Shown: one piece after another, positions 25,790 through 34,530 of the stretch
How positions within the stretch are numbered: the first letter of the stretch is position 1
Layout of the letters: every line of letters begins with the position of its first letter
Source: Arthrobacter sp. StoSoilB5
Lineage (GTDB): Bacteria; Actinomycetota; Actinomycetes; Actinomycetales; Micrococcaceae
Direction: 5' to 3'
NCBI RefSeq assembly: GCF_019977235.1
Contig: NZ_AP024646.1
Coordinates: 1,364,001 to 1,428,000 of the forward strand
Length of the DNA stretch: 64,000 nucleotides
Translations under genes and position numbers: made by a program
The notes under the pieces: generated by a model
What the model saw: only the letters and a program-made list of their open reading frames with translations
The model's database searches: none
Told to the model about the DNA's origin: nothing

Positions 25790-27070
25790 ATGACGCCAAC
25801 ACCGGACGCCAAATCACGTTCTGACCTACAAATCGCCCAAGACATTCCCTACGGAGTGCGCATTGCAGCCGCATGGTCGTGGCGGATGGGCCTGATCCTG
25901 TTGATGATCGGCGCCTTGGTGTGGCTGCTTGGCAAGGTCAGCTTCCTCATTATTCCGGTGATGGTCGCTGCCCTCCTGGCCGGACTCCTCTACCCAGTGG
26001 TGGTCTGGTTGCGCAAGCGGAACCTGCCCAACGGTGCGGCCGTGGCCATCACGGTGCTGGGTTTCATTGGGGTCATCGGAGGCGCGCTTGCGCTGGTAGG
26101 AAGGCAGCTTGTCTCGGGATTTGAGGAGCTTTGGACTGAGGCCCTCACGGGAATCCAGCAGATCCAGGACTGGCTTGCATCCGGGCCCCTGCACCTGACG
26201 GCTGCCCAGATTGACCAGTACATTTCCGACGGCGCCACTGCCCTGCAGGACAACAGCAGCAGCATCCTCAGCGGTGCTTTGTCCTTTGGCAGCACCGCCG
26301 GACACTTCGCCGCCGGCTTGGTCCTGGCACTCTTTATCCTGATCTTCTTCCTGCTCGAAGGCACCAGGATCTGGGCGTTCCTGGTCCGGCTCCTGCCCAG
26401 GGCAGCCCGAAGGGCAGCTGATGGTGCCGGACGGCGCGGCTGGACTTCGATGGTCAGCTACGCCCGGATCCAGATGTTCGTCGCGTTCGTGGATGCGGTG
26501 GGCATCGGTGTCGGCGCCGCCATCATCCAGGTACCCTTGGCACTTCCGCTCGGTGTCCTGGTGTTCATTGGTTCGTTCATTCCCGTGGTGGGTGCGTTGG
26601 TCACTGGTGCGATCGCCGTCCTGCTGGCACTGGTCGCCAATGGACCCGTGAATGCCCTGATCATGCTGGCCATCGTCTTGCTTGTCCAGCAACTGGAAAG
26701 CCATATCCTGCAGCCGCTGGTCATGGGCAAGGCTGTGGCACTTCATCCCGTGGCAGTGATCCTTTCCGTGGCTGCGGGATCCTATCTCGCAGGCATTCCT
26801 GGAGCGCTCTTTGCAGTACCACTGCTCGCCGTAGTAAACACGGCGGTTCGCTACATTGCCGGCCGGACGTGGGAACATGATGAAGGATTGGGTGCGGCCG
26901 AGCTGCAGCCTGGGGCCGCATCCACGGAAACGGATGGCGACTCCAACTTCAAGGAAGTCCACCTTCCGAGAGTCGGATCCCACGGCGCCAGCGGCGCTGC
27001 CGGCAAGACCAGGACCGCAGATAACACCTCCGTCCAGGAGCCTGCAGTTGACACCAATAAAGGAGAATAG
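25790..27070 (+). CDS. AI-2E family transporter (PF01594)
   Basis: A 426-aa membrane protein with about eight hydrophobic segments. Family parts are LIIPVMVAALLAGLLYPVVVWL, LVLALFILIFFLLEG near the middle, and VGIGVGAAIIQVPLALPLGVLVFIGSFIPVVGALVTGAIAVLLAL. LESHILQPLVMGKAVALHP is a recognisable signature near residue 310. The C-terminal 60 residues are hydrophilic. The family exports diverse small molecules or ions and was named after autoinducer-2 export; no substrate is implied here. ATG 25790 has GGAAG just upstream. The ilvA start follows 3 nt later. Confidence 0.88.
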   Translation: MTPTPDAKSRSDLQIAQDIPYGVRIAAAWSWRMGLILLMIGALVWLLGKVSFLIIPVMVAALLAGLLYPVVVWLRKRNLPNGAAVAITVLGFIGVIGGALALVGRQLVSGFEELWTEALTGIQQIQDWLASGPLHLTAAQIDQYISDGATALQDNSSSILSGALSFGSTAGHFAAGLVLALFILIFFLLEGTRIWAFLVRLLPRAARRAADGAGRRGWTSMVSYARIQMFVAFVDAVGIGVGAAIIQVPLALPLGVLVFIGSFIPVVGALVTGAIAVLLALVANGPVNALIMLAIVLLVQQLESHILQPLVMGKAVALHPVAVILSVAAGSYLAGIPGALFAVPLLAVVNTAVRYIAGRTWEHDEGLGAAELQPGAASTETDGDSNFKEVHLPRVGSHGASGAAGKTRTADNTSVQEPAVDTNKGE

Positions 27071-27073
27071 TCA

Positions 27074-28312
27074 GTGAATACCCTCGAAACCCTGCCCGTC
27101 ACACTGGACGATGTCCTCAAGGCGCAGGAGCTGCTCGAGGGCATTATTACGAAGACTCCGGTGGAGTCCTCCCGTGCGCTGGGCAGCCTCGTGGGCGGCA
27201 ATGTTTTTTTCAAATGCGAGAACCTGCAGCGTGCCGGATCCTTCAAGGTCCGTGGCGCCTATGTGCGGATGGCGCGCCTGACTGATGCCGAAAAGAAGCG
27301 CGGGGTGGTGGCTGCCTCTGCAGGCAACCACGCCCAGGGCGTAGCCGTAGCCGCAAAGAGCCTGGGCATCAACGCCCGGATCTACATGCCGCTGGGCGTC
27401 GCGCTTCCCAAGCTTGCAGCAACGCGCAGCCACGGTGCCGAAGTTATCCTGCACGGCCACAACGTGGATGAGGCACTGGCCGAAGCCCAGCGCTATGCCA
27501 ATGAAACGGGCGCCGTTTTTGTGCACCCCTTTGACAACGTGGACGTCGTCGCGGGCCAGGGCACCATTGGGCTGGAGATCCTGGACCAGATCCCCAACGT
27601 GGACACCATCCTCATGGGTGTTGGCGGCGGCGGACTGCTTGCAGGCGTCGCAGTGGCCATCAAGGCAAGGGCCAAAGAGCTCGGCCGCGAGATCCGCGTC
27701 ATCGGAGTGCAGGCGGAAAACGCAGCAGCTTACCCTCCGTCCCTCGCCGCCGACGCCCTGGTGCCCCTCAAAAAGGTTTCCACCATGGCCGATGGCATCG
27801 CTGTGGGGCGGCCAGGGCAGCTTCCTTTCAGCATCATCCGCGAACTCGTGGACGACGTCGTGACCGTGAGCGAGGATTCCCTCGCACGGGCCCTGATCTT
27901 CCTCCTGGAACGGGCCAAGATGGTCGTGGAGCCGGCAGGCGCGGTGGGAGTAGCCGCGCTGATGGACGGCAAGATCGAAAACCCCGGGAACACCGCCGTC
28001 GTGCTTTCCGGTGGCAACATCGATCCGATGCTGATGCTCAAAGTCATCCAACGCGGTCTCTCTGCCGCGGGCCGGTTCATGACGGTGCGAATGATGCTGG
28101 ACGACCGCCCGGGCTCACTGGCTACGATCGCCCGCATCATTGCCGAAAACGACGCCAACGTCACGGGCCTGGACCACACGCGCCTGGGCGGCTCCATCAG
28201 CATGGGCGATGTTTCCATCACCATCAACCTGGAAACGAAGGGCCACGAACACGGCGAACAGGTCCTCGGCGCCTTGAGGGCCGAAGGCTTCCAGCCGATC
28301 GTGGTGCACTGA
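27074..28312 (+). CDS. ilvA: Threonine ammonia-lyase with C-terminal ACT domain
   Basis: A PLP enzyme converting threonine to 2-oxobutanoate, the first step to isoleucine. At 412 aa it has the PLP-lysine motif AGSFKVRGAY near residue 58, the phosphate-binding GVGGGGLLAG near 180 and an ACT-like segment from about 335 (MTVRMMLDDRPGSLATIARIIAENDANV). It is the shorter type rather than the two-ACT E. coli IlvA; enzymes of this layout occur both as biosynthetic (IlvA) and catabolic (TdcB) forms, and the symbol is a family assignment. GTG 27074 has AAGGAG 9 nt upstream and lies in an apparent operon with the AI-2E gene and the rhomboid gene. Confidence 0.93.
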   Translation: MNTLETLPVTLDDVLKAQELLEGIITKTPVESSRALGSLVGGNVFFKCENLQRAGSFKVRGAYVRMARLTDAEKKRGVVAASAGNHAQGVAVAAKSLGINARIYMPLGVALPKLAATRSHGAEVILHGHNVDEALAEAQRYANETGAVFVHPFDNVDVVAGQGTIGLEILDQIPNVDTILMGVGGGGLLAGVAVAIKARAKELGREIRVIGVQAENAAAYPPSLAADALVPLKKVSTMADGIAVGRPGQLPFSIIRELVDDVVTVSEDSLARALIFLLERAKMVVEPAGAVGVAALMDGKIENPGNTAVVLSGGNIDPMLMLKVIQRGLSAAGRFMTVRMMLDDRPGSLATIARIIAENDANVTGLDHTRLGGSISMGDVSITINLETKGHEHGEQVLGALRAEGFQPIVVH

Positions 28313-28326
28313 CAGGAGTCGCGGAC

Positions 28327-28941
28327 ATGGTGCTCGAAACGCCTGACGGATCCAAGGCCGAGGCCAAGGAGACACTCGCGGGCCGAGCCAAGGGCGGCCT
28401 GCTGTTCATGGGCAGCTTCGTGATCCTGCTTTACGTCATCGAGTTCCTCAATACGTTGATGAGGCATGGACTCAACGGGACTTTTGGGTTGCGGTCGCGC
28501 AGCCTGGACGGCGTGCTGGACATCCTGACGTTCCCACTGCTGCATGCGAACCTCAACCATTTGCTCTCCAACACCCTGCCACTCATCATTTTCGGTTTCC
28601 TGGTTTTCCTGGCTGGCATCAGGGTGTTCCTCACAGCTTTGGCCTTTAGCTGGCTGGGTTCTGGCTTGACGGTGTGGCTTATTGGCGGGGGAGGAGTGAC
28701 AGTGGGGGCGTCCGGGCTGGTGTTCGGGTTCTTCGCATTCCTTCTGGTCAGGGGCTTCTTCAACAGGAACTGGTGGCAGATTCTTCTGTCCGTGGTGCTC
28801 TTCATGGCGTACGGCAGCATTCTCTTTGGTGTGCTGCCCACCGTCATGGGCTTTATTTCGTGGCAGGCCCATCTGGGCGGGGCCATTGGAGGGGTCATCG
28901 CGGCCATCCTGCTGCGTCCGAGACTCCAGGCCGCCACCTGA
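28327..28941 (+). CDS. Rhomboid family intramembrane serine protease
   Basis: A 204-aa membrane protein with six hydrophobic segments. The features for catalysis are present: HANLNHLLSNTLPL in the second segment, GASGLVFGFFAFL with the Ser nucleophile in the fourth and WQAHLGGAIGGVI with the His in the sixth. It should cleave transmembrane substrates within the bilayer; the substrate is unknown. ATG 28327 has AGGAG 10 nt upstream and 14 nt separate it from ilvA. A symmetric palindromic element begins in its stop codon. Confidence 0.9.
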   Translation: MVLETPDGSKAEAKETLAGRAKGGLLFMGSFVILLYVIEFLNTLMRHGLNGTFGLRSRSLDGVLDILTFPLLHANLNHLLSNTLPLIIFGFLVFLAGIRVFLTALAFSWLGSGLTVWLIGGGGVTVGASGLVFGFFAFLLVRGFFNRNWWQILLSVVLFMAYGSILFGVLPTVMGFISWQAHLGGAIGGVIAAILLRPRLQAAT

Positions 28942-29008
28942 CCCAAGTAAGTCGCATTTGTGCGCGTTATGAGCTCTCAAAACGCGCACTGCTGCGACCC
29001 AGTTGGGT
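28941..29008. repeat. 68-nt symmetric palindromic element
   Basis: The arms read outwards as ACCCAA-4-GTCGCA-3-GTGCGCGTT, loop of 12, then AACGCGCAC-3-TGCGAC-4-TTGGGT. All three paired blocks are perfect (21 bp) and the internal loops are equal on both sides. It starts in the rhomboid stop codon. I see no second copy in this window; it resembles the dispersed palindromic repeats of other genomes. Confidence 0.75.
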
Positions 29009-29024
29009 TACCCGGGCACGAAAA

Positions 29025-29059
29025 ACGCCGGCCCACCCCGGAAAGGGGTGGACCGGCGT
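29025..29059. terminator. Bidirectional terminator between rhomboid gene and greA
   Basis: A 15-bp stem with one mismatch (ACGCCGGCCCACCCC / GGGGTGGACCGGCGT), loop GGAAA, with AAAAA on one side and GGGCTTTT on the other. Confidence 0.85.
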
Positions 29060-29076
29060 CGGGCTTTTCGCGCTGC

Positions 29077-29571
29077 CTAGGCGACGTACGGCTTGGCGGA
29101 AACGATCTCCACCGGAATTTCCTTGCCGTTGGGGGCGGTGTAGCTCAGCTTTTCGCCCTCCTTGTGGCCGATGATGGCGGCACCGAGCGGAGATTTCTCG
29201 CTGAAGACATCGAGGTCGGAGTCTCCGGCGATCTCGCGGGAGCCGAGCAGGAAGGTCTCCTCGTCCCCGGCGATGCGGGCAACAACCAGCATGCCGGGCT
29301 CCACGATTCCGTCATCGGCAGGGGCCTCGCCCACCTGGGCGTCGCGCAGGAGTGCTGTGAGCTGACGGATGCGGGCTTCAATCTTGCCCTGCTCTTCCTT
29401 GGCTGCGTGGTACCCGCCGTTTTCCTTGAGGTCGCCTTCTTGGCGGGCGGCTTCGATCTTCTGGACGATTTCCGCCCGGCCAGCGCCGGAAAGGTGGTCC
29501 AGCTCAGCCTTCAAGCGGTCGAAAGCTTCCTGGGTAAGCCAAGCTGCTGTGGCGCTATTGGTGGTAGACAC
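29077..29571 (-). CDS. greA: Transcription elongation factor GreA
   Basis: Rescues backtracked RNA polymerase by stimulating transcript cleavage. The 164-aa protein has the N-terminal coiled coil (LTQEAFDRLKAELDHL through RIRQLTALLRDA) with acidic tip residues in ARQEGDLKENGGYHAAKE, and the C-terminal FKBP-like domain (DLDVFSEKSPLGAAIIGHKEGEKLSYTAPNGKEIPVEIVS). I start it at GTG 29571 because GAGGAG lies 6 nt upstream and the length then matches the family; a reading extended by 48 residues has no homology. Confidence 0.95.
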   Translation of the reverse strand: MSTTNSATAAWLTQEAFDRLKAELDHLSGAGRAEIVQKIEAARQEGDLKENGGYHAAKEEQGKIEARIRQLTALLRDAQVGEAPADDGIVEPGMLVVARIAGDEETFLLGSREIAGDSDLDVFSEKSPLGAAIIGHKEGEKLSYTAPNGKEIPVEIVSAKPYVA

Positions 29572-29722
29572 GGATTTCTCCTCTTGATCTGACAAAGCAA
29601 AGACCCCGCCGAGGTGGCCACTCGTGGAACTCAGTAACCAACTTAACGGGGTGAAGGTTTCATCCATTGTAGTAAATCCTCTGGACGAACCCAAACTGGT
29701 TGAGTCGTGGGTCACACGATTG

Positions 29723-30181
29723 TTATTTCCCGCTGTCCACGATCCAGCAATTATCCACTACGCCGGACACGGCTGGAGACTCGGTTCTCAACACTGTGCG
29801 CTGGGATGTCGTACTCCCGCCGTCGGCGCCGTCCTTAGGCTCATTAGGGCCGATCTCAACCACTTTCCAGCCCACCACCGCGAACTTGGAATCCATGGCC
29901 TTCACGGCGCATTTCGCTGTGGCTCCGGGGTACTTCGTGACTTGGTAGTCGACCTCGGCTTCAGTGCCATCCACGGTGCTGTATCCGATGTCCTTGAAGG
30001 TGACAGGGGCTTGCGCGGAGGATGTTGCCACCCATGCTGCGAACACAATTCCGAGGACCAGGGCCACGATGACGATGTTCCGCCTCGATGTACGGCTCAA
30101 GCCGCGCTTTTGACCACCGTAGCGATTGGCTAGGCTGTTGCTTGCCGGTAGTTCGGTGGCCGATAGGTCCTCTGAAGTCAC
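29723..30181 (-). CDS. DUF4307 family membrane protein
   Basis: A 152-aa protein with a basic N-terminal tail (about 30 residues), one transmembrane segment (NIVIVALVLGIVFAAWVATS) and an extracytoplasmic domain of about 95 residues with two cysteines (CAVKAMDSKFAVVGWKVVEIGP, DNCWIVDS) that could form a disulfide. It matches the DUF4307 family (PF14155), which like M. tuberculosis Rv1081c lies between greA and mca. Function unknown. GTG 30181 is supported by TAAACT 6 nt upstream. Confidence 0.85.
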   Translation of the reverse strand: MTSEDLSATELPASNSLANRYGGQKRGLSRTSRRNIVIVALVLGIVFAAWVATSSAQAPVTFKDIGYSTVDGTEAEVDYQVTKYPGATAKCAVKAMDSKFAVVGWKVVEIGPNEPKDGADGGSTTSQRTVLRTESPAVSGVVDNCWIVDSGK

Positions 30182-30187
30182 CCATCC

Positions 30188-30193
30188 AGTTTA
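30188..30193 (-). promoter_or_regulatory. -10 hexamer of DUF4307 gene, leaderless geometry
   Basis: TAAACT (minus strand) lies 6 nt before GTG 30181, with no ribosome site. Confidence 0.55.
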
Positions 30194-30258
30194 GTGCGGA
30201 TCCCGGCACCTCCTGCACAGTCCTGATTTAGCACCGTCCATGAAAGAGGAGCCGTCGA

Positions 30259-31164
30259 GTGACAGCGTCCAGCAGTTCCGAGCAGCAGCTGCGGCTGCTC
30301 GCCGTCCACGCTCATCCGGACGATGAGTCCAGCAAGGGTGCAGCGACCATGGCGATGTATGCCGCTGCAGGAGTAGAGGTCATGGTCGCCACCTGCACCG
30401 ATGGTTCCCGGGGCGACATCCAAAACCCTGGAATGGTGGAAGCTCCGCACCCCAAGCGGGACATGGCAGGCGCGCGCCGGCTGGAAATGGCCAACGCGGC
30501 GGCCGTGCTTGGTATCCGGCAGCGCTGGCTTGGGTTCGTGGACTCGGGCCTGCCCGAGGGTGATCCCCTTCCGCCGCTACCGCCGGGATGCTTTGCCCTG
30601 CAACCGTTGGAACGCGCCACGGCTCCGCTGGTCCGCTTGGTCCGCGACTTCAAGCCGCACGTCATCATCAGCTACGACGAAAATGGTGGGTACCCGCACC
30701 CGGACCACATCATGGCCCACAAGGTCGCGGTGGAGGCGTTTGAGGCAGCGGGCGACGCCACGCGCTACCCCGGAACAGGGGAGCCGTGGGCACCCAGCAA
30801 ACTCTATTACGATCGCGCCTTCAGCCCCGAGCGCTTCCGTGCACTGCACTTTGCGCTGGAAGAAGCTGGGCTGCAGTCGCCCTATGCTGAGCGGCTGGCC
30901 GCCTGGCTTGAAGCCGATGCAGAGGGCCACACTCCTCCCGCTCCCGCACGCCAGACCACCACGCAGGTGGACTGCGGTGACTTCTTCGAGGCCCGTGATG
31001 ACGCCCTCCGGGCGCATCGAACGCAGATTGATCCCGTGGGTTTCTTCTTTGCCGTCTCACCTGAACTGCAGCGAACGGCGTGGCCATGGGAGGACTACAC
31101 GCTGATCACGTCCCGGGTCCCTACGGAGTTACCCGAAAAGGATCTCTTTGCGGGGATAAGATAA
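30259..31164 (+). CDS. mca: Mycothiol S-conjugate amidase
   Basis: Cleaves mycothiol adducts of toxins to a mercapturic acid and GlcN-Ins during detoxification. The 301-aa LmbE-like zinc hydrolase has the metal motif HAHPDDESSKGA near residue 15, a TDGSRGDIQNP loop, the PHVIISYDENGGYPHPDHIMAH segment (second metal His and conserved Asp) near 135-155 and a C-terminal IDP-GFFFAVSPELQRTAWPWEDY stretch typical of Mca rather than MshB. GTG 30259 has AGAGGAG 7 nt upstream. Its presence shows that the organism makes mycothiol. It is followed by a small membrane protein and the DUF255 gene. Confidence 0.93.
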   Translation: MTASSSSEQQLRLLAVHAHPDDESSKGAATMAMYAAAGVEVMVATCTDGSRGDIQNPGMVEAPHPKRDMAGARRLEMANAAAVLGIRQRWLGFVDSGLPEGDPLPPLPPGCFALQPLERATAPLVRLVRDFKPHVIISYDENGGYPHPDHIMAHKVAVEAFEAAGDATRYPGTGEPWAPSKLYYDRAFSPERFRALHFALEEAGLQSPYAERLAAWLEADAEGHTPPAPARQTTTQVDCGDFFEARDDALRAHRTQIDPVGFFFAVSPELQRTAWPWEDYTLITSRVPTELPEKDLFAGIR

Positions 31165-31272
31165 GTATCGCCACTAGTTTCTATCGTTTGTAGAAGTCGC
31201 CGGCGGCCATAGAACTGCCCCGCTCACGCTGAAGCCAGCCGGCATGCATCAGCTCCCATAGAAGGTTTGAAC

Positions 31273-31557
31273 GTGCACCACTTGATCCTCGCCCTGACCG
31301 TCAGCCCGTCGCCGGACCCCACGGGGACGCTGCGGCCTGGCCTGTCCGAGGACCAGGTGACCCCAGGCACCTGGGGTTTCGTCCTCACGGCCTTCATCGT
31401 GATCCTCACGACGTTCCTCATCGTGGACATGGTTCGCCGTATCCGCAGGGTTCGGTACCGTGCGCAGGTGGAGGAAGCACGCTTGGCGGCCGAGGCTGGG
31501 ACTGCTGACGCCGGCACCACGGACGAGAACGGCGATGCCGGTCCAGGGACCCGCTGA
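31273..31557 (+). CDS. Small single-span membrane protein downstream of mca
   Basis: A 94-aa protein. The N-terminus carries a weak hydrophobic stretch and a Pro/Thr-rich part, then one clear transmembrane helix ([22 protein letters not shown]) followed by a basic segment ([11 protein letters not shown]) and an acidic, Ala/Gly-rich tail. It corresponds in position to Rv1083 of M. tuberculosis. I choose GTG 31273 because AGAAGG lies 7 nt upstream; TTG 31267 is too near. Its last 23 bases overlap the next gene. Function unknown; co-occurrence with mca suggests only a shared transcript. Confidence 0.75.
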   Translation: MHHLILALTVSPSPDPTGTLRPGLSEDQVTPGTWGFVLTAFIVILTTFLIVDMVRRIRRVRYRAQVEEARLAAEAGTADAGTTDENGDAGPGTR

Positions 31558-33691
31558 CCCGCGCAGAAACAACTGGCCCGGGGCTGCCAACGTCCTGGGC
31601 GCAGAACCGTCTGCCTATTTGCGCCAACACGCCGATAATCCTGTCTTCTGGCGCCCCTTTGGAGACGAGGCATTTGCTTTCGCGGCTGCCCGGGATGTCC
31701 CCGTGTTTCTCTCCATCGGGTATGCCGCATGCCACTGGTGCCACGTCATGGCCCACGAGTCCTTCGAGGACCAGGAAACCGCGGACTACCTGAACGCCCA
31801 CTTTGTGCCCATCAAGGTGGACCGCGAAGAACGGCCGGATGTCGATTCTGTCTACATGGCTGCCACGCAGGCCATCAGTGGCGAAGGCGGCTGGCCAATG
31901 TCCGTTTTCCTGACTCCGGACGGCCTCGCCTTCCACGCAGGCACGTACTTCCCGCCAGCTCCCATGCCCGGCCGGCCGTCCTTCCGGAACGTGCTGGAGG
32001 CGGTCCACGAGGCATGGATTGAACGCCGCGAAGCTGTTGAACAGAACGCCAGGGGACTGGCCGCCAACATGGCCAATGCCCAGCTGTCATCCGCCGTACG
32101 GCTTGATGGCCCGCCCGAAGAACTTGATGCCCGGCTTCTTTCGGATGCCGTGAAGATTTTGGCCCGGTCTGAAGACCCAGACGCCGGCGGGTTTGGCGGC
32201 GCCCCAAAGTTTCCGCCGTCGGCGGTTCTTGAGTTCCTCATCCGCAACGCTGCGGCTGCGCCGGAGACGGCGGACGCTGCGCGTGACATGGCCGCACGCG
32301 CACTGGCCGGGATGGCGCGTTCGGCGCTCTGTGACCAGCTCGACGGCGGTTTCGCCCGGTACTCTGTCACGGCGGATTGGTCCGTGCCCCACTTCGAGAA
32401 AATGCTCTACGACAATGCCCAGCTCCTGCGTGTCTACGCCCACTGGGTGCGGCTAGGGGGCAATGAAGTGTTCCCGCCTGAGGAAGCGGCGGAGACAGCA
32501 TCCATGTGCGCGGACTGGATGCTGGCCTCGCTGGGGCTGCCAGGGGGTGGCCTGGCTTCGTCGCTGGACGCCGATACCGTGGTGGACGGTGTGCACCACG
32601 AGGGCGCAGCGTACCTATGGACGCCAGGGGCCTTGCGTGAGGTCCTCGGCCCTGATGACGCCGCGGCCGTGGCCCGCATGATGAATGTGGGCGCCCACGG
32701 GACCGTCTCGGAATTGGGTTCGCCGCTGCATCCCGGCCGGCCCTTGTCCGCCTCCGAATCCAGGCTCTGGCACCGGGTCAGGCCTTCCGTCCTTGCCGCG
32801 CGGGATCTCCGGAACCAGCCCGCGAGGGACGAGAAAGTGGTGGCTGGTTGGAACGGGCTCGCGATAGCGGGGCTGGCCGAGGCCGGAGCCGTGCTGGGCC
32901 GCCCGGATCTCGTGGCTGCCGCTGGGAAGGTTGCTGCTTATCTCGAGAATGTGCATTGGAATGCTGAAGACGGGCTGCTGGTCCGGGTCTCGCACGATTC
33001 CAAGGCCCGCGGCATTGGGGGACTCCTGGAAGACTACGCGTTCTGCGCAGAGGGCCTGTTTTCCCTGTACGCGGTGACGGGGACAAAGCGCTGGTACCGT
33101 CTCGCGGAGCAACTCATCCAGGCCGCTGAAGCGCATTTTGTAGAGGACGGACACCTTGCTGATTCGGCCGGGGAATCGGGGCAGGTGTTCAACGCCCAGG
33201 GGCAGCGCGCTGCCCTTGATCCGTTCGACAATGCCACGCCCAGCGGGGCAGCCGGGTTTGCTGGCGCGCTGCTGACGTATTCCGCCTACTCAGGCTCACA
33301 TGCCCACCGCCTCATGGCGGGGAATATCCTGGGCTTGCTTCCGCCGCTGGCAACACGGGCACCTCGCGTTGCCGGTTGGCTCCTGGCCACGGCGCAAGCG
33401 GCGCTGGCCGGGCCAGTGGAGGCCGCCGTCGCTGGCCCTGGGTCGCGTTTGCGGCAGGAACTGCACGAAGCGCTTCTCAAATCGGCCAGCCCGGGACTGG
33501 TGGTCGCAGTGCAAGAGGACGACGCCGCGTCCCCGGCTGGTGATGGCGAGGTCCCCTTGCTGGTTCATCGCGCGGGTGGGCCCGACGGCTCTCCCCAGGT
33601 GTATTTGTGCCGGGATATGGTGTGCGAAAGACCGGTGGGGACGGTCGCGGAGGTGCACTCCATGCTGGCACGGATGACCTCCGGCGCCTGA
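31535..33691 (+). CDS. DUF255 thioredoxin-domain protein
   Basis: A 718-aa protein of the SPATA20/YyaL type. Residues 10-165 are a thioredoxin-like domain with the CxxC pair in [20 protein letters not shown] and [15 protein letters not shown]; the remainder is an alpha-toroid of the glycosidase-like kind ([23 protein letters not shown] repeats, [32 protein letters not shown]). The biochemical role of the family is not established. ATG 31535 overlaps the preceding small gene, with GAGAA upstream. It sits in the mca neighbourhood as in mycobacteria (Rv1084). Confidence 0.9.
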   Translation: MPVQGPADPRRNNWPGAANVLGAEPSAYLRQHADNPVFWRPFGDEAFAFAAARDVPVFLSIGYAACHWCHVMAHESFEDQETADYLNAHFVPIKVDREERPDVDSVYMAATQAISGEGGWPMSVFLTPDGLAFHAGTYFPPAPMPGRPSFRNVLEAVHEAWIERREAVEQNARGLAANMANAQLSSAVRLDGPPEELDARLLSDAVKILARSEDPDAGGFGGAPKFPPSAVLEFLIRNAAAAPETADAARDMAARALAGMARSALCDQLDGGFARYSVTADWSVPHFEKMLYDNAQLLRVYAHWVRLGGNEVFPPEEAAETASMCADWMLASLGLPGGGLASSLDADTVVDGVHHEGAAYLWTPGALREVLGPDDAAAVARMMNVGAHGTVSELGSPLHPGRPLSASESRLWHRVRPSVLAARDLRNQPARDEKVVAGWNGLAIAGLAEAGAVLGRPDLVAAAGKVAAYLENVHWNAEDGLLVRVSHDSKARGIGGLLEDYAFCAEGLFSLYAVTGTKRWYRLAEQLIQAAEAHFVEDGHLADSAGESGQVFNAQGQRAALDPFDNATPSGAAGFAGALLTYSAYSGSHAHRLMAGNILGLLPPLATRAPRVAGWLLATAQAALAGPVEAAVAGPGSRLRQELHEALLKSASPGLVVAVQEDDAASPAGDGEVPLLVHRAGGPDGSPQVYLCRDMVCERPVGTVAEVHSMLARMTSGA

Positions 33692-33736
33692 GGGAATGGT
33701 GGACTGCTGCCGGCTGGCGGGCTGCTGCCTGGGTGC

Positions 33737-34378
33737 CTAGCTGAGGACGGCCAACATGATGGCGACGAAGTGTGCTGCGAACGCCAGGACCGTGAAGGCG
33801 TGGAAGAGTTCGTGGAAGCCAAAGTGCTGGACGCTGAAATTGGGCTTCTTGATGGCGTAGAAGACCGCTCCGGCGATGTAGAGGGCGCCGCCTACGCAGA
33901 TGAGGACGGCAGAGTCGGTATTCGCTGCAAAGAATTGTGGGAGATAGAAGAGCGCCCCACAACCCAGCGCAATATAGATGGGCACGTAGAGCCACCGCGG
34001 AGCGTCTGTCCATAGAACCCGGAATAGGACGCCGACAATGGCTGCGGACCAGATAATCCACAACAACGTGATGGCCTGGGAACGTTCCAGAAGCGACCAA
34101 GCCAGCGGCGTATAACTTCCGGCGATCACCATCATGATGTTTGTGTGATCAAGCCGCTTCAGCACCAGGCGGGTTTTTGGAGACCAGTTTCCGCGGTGGT
34201 AAACCGCACTCACGCCAAAGAGTAAGACACCCGTCACAGCATAGATGGCGGAAGTAATTTTTCGGTCGGCAGTGGGGGCAAGGGCCACCAGGGCGATTCC
34301 GGCCGCGAGGGCGAAAGGGGCGGCAATGGCATGGATCCAACCGCGCCATGCGGGCTTGATTGTGAGGAGCTCGGCCAT
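33737..34378 (-). CDS. Hemolysin III / PAQR-like membrane protein
   Basis: A 213-aa protein with seven hydrophobic segments of the HlyIII/PAQR family (PF03006). Markers are RGWIHAIAAPFALAAGIALV, VYHRGNWSPKTRLVLKRLDHTNIMMVIAGSYTPL with a conserved Ser/His/Asp set, and the C-terminal HFGFHELFHAFTVLAFAAHFVAIM whose histidines bind metal in related receptors. Despite its name the family is more often linked to membrane-lipid hydrolase or sensing roles. ATG 34378 has TACCCT 6 nt upstream. It is divergent from uppS, the order also known in M. tuberculosis (Rv1085c-Rv1086). Confidence 0.88.
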   Translation of the reverse strand: MAELLTIKPAWRGWIHAIAAPFALAAGIALVALAPTADRKITSAIYAVTGVLLFGVSAVYHRGNWSPKTRLVLKRLDHTNIMMVIAGSYTPLAWSLLERSQAITLLWIIWSAAIVGVLFRVLWTDAPRWLYVPIYIALGCGALFYLPQFFAANTDSAVLICVGGALYIAGAVFYAIKKPNFSVQHFGFHELFHAFTVLAFAAHFVAIMLAVLS

Positions 34379-34384
34379 CGTTTA

Positions 34385-34390
34385 AGGGTA
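34385..34390 (-). promoter_or_regulatory. -10 hexamer of hemolysin III gene, leaderless geometry
   Basis: TACCCT (minus strand) lies 6 nt before ATG 34378. Confidence 0.55.
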
Positions 34391-34476
34391 ACCTACGCTT
34401 TGGTAAGTTACTCTTCGGTAGCCTTTGCTCGATGTGAATCTGGCCCACCCTGCACCAGCCTGGCAGCTCGGGAAGG

Positions 34477-34482
34477 TAGCCT
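34477..34482 (+). promoter_or_regulatory. Candidate -10 of uppS
   Basis: TAGCCT, predicted to start transcription near 34489, about 42 nt before the uppS start. An 11-codon Arg-rich frame (34488-34523) would begin at or next to that site. Confidence 0.4.
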
Positions 34483-34530
34483 TGGATGTGCGCCGTCGTC
34501 GTAAGAGCAAGGAAGTCAGGTGAGAGTCCG

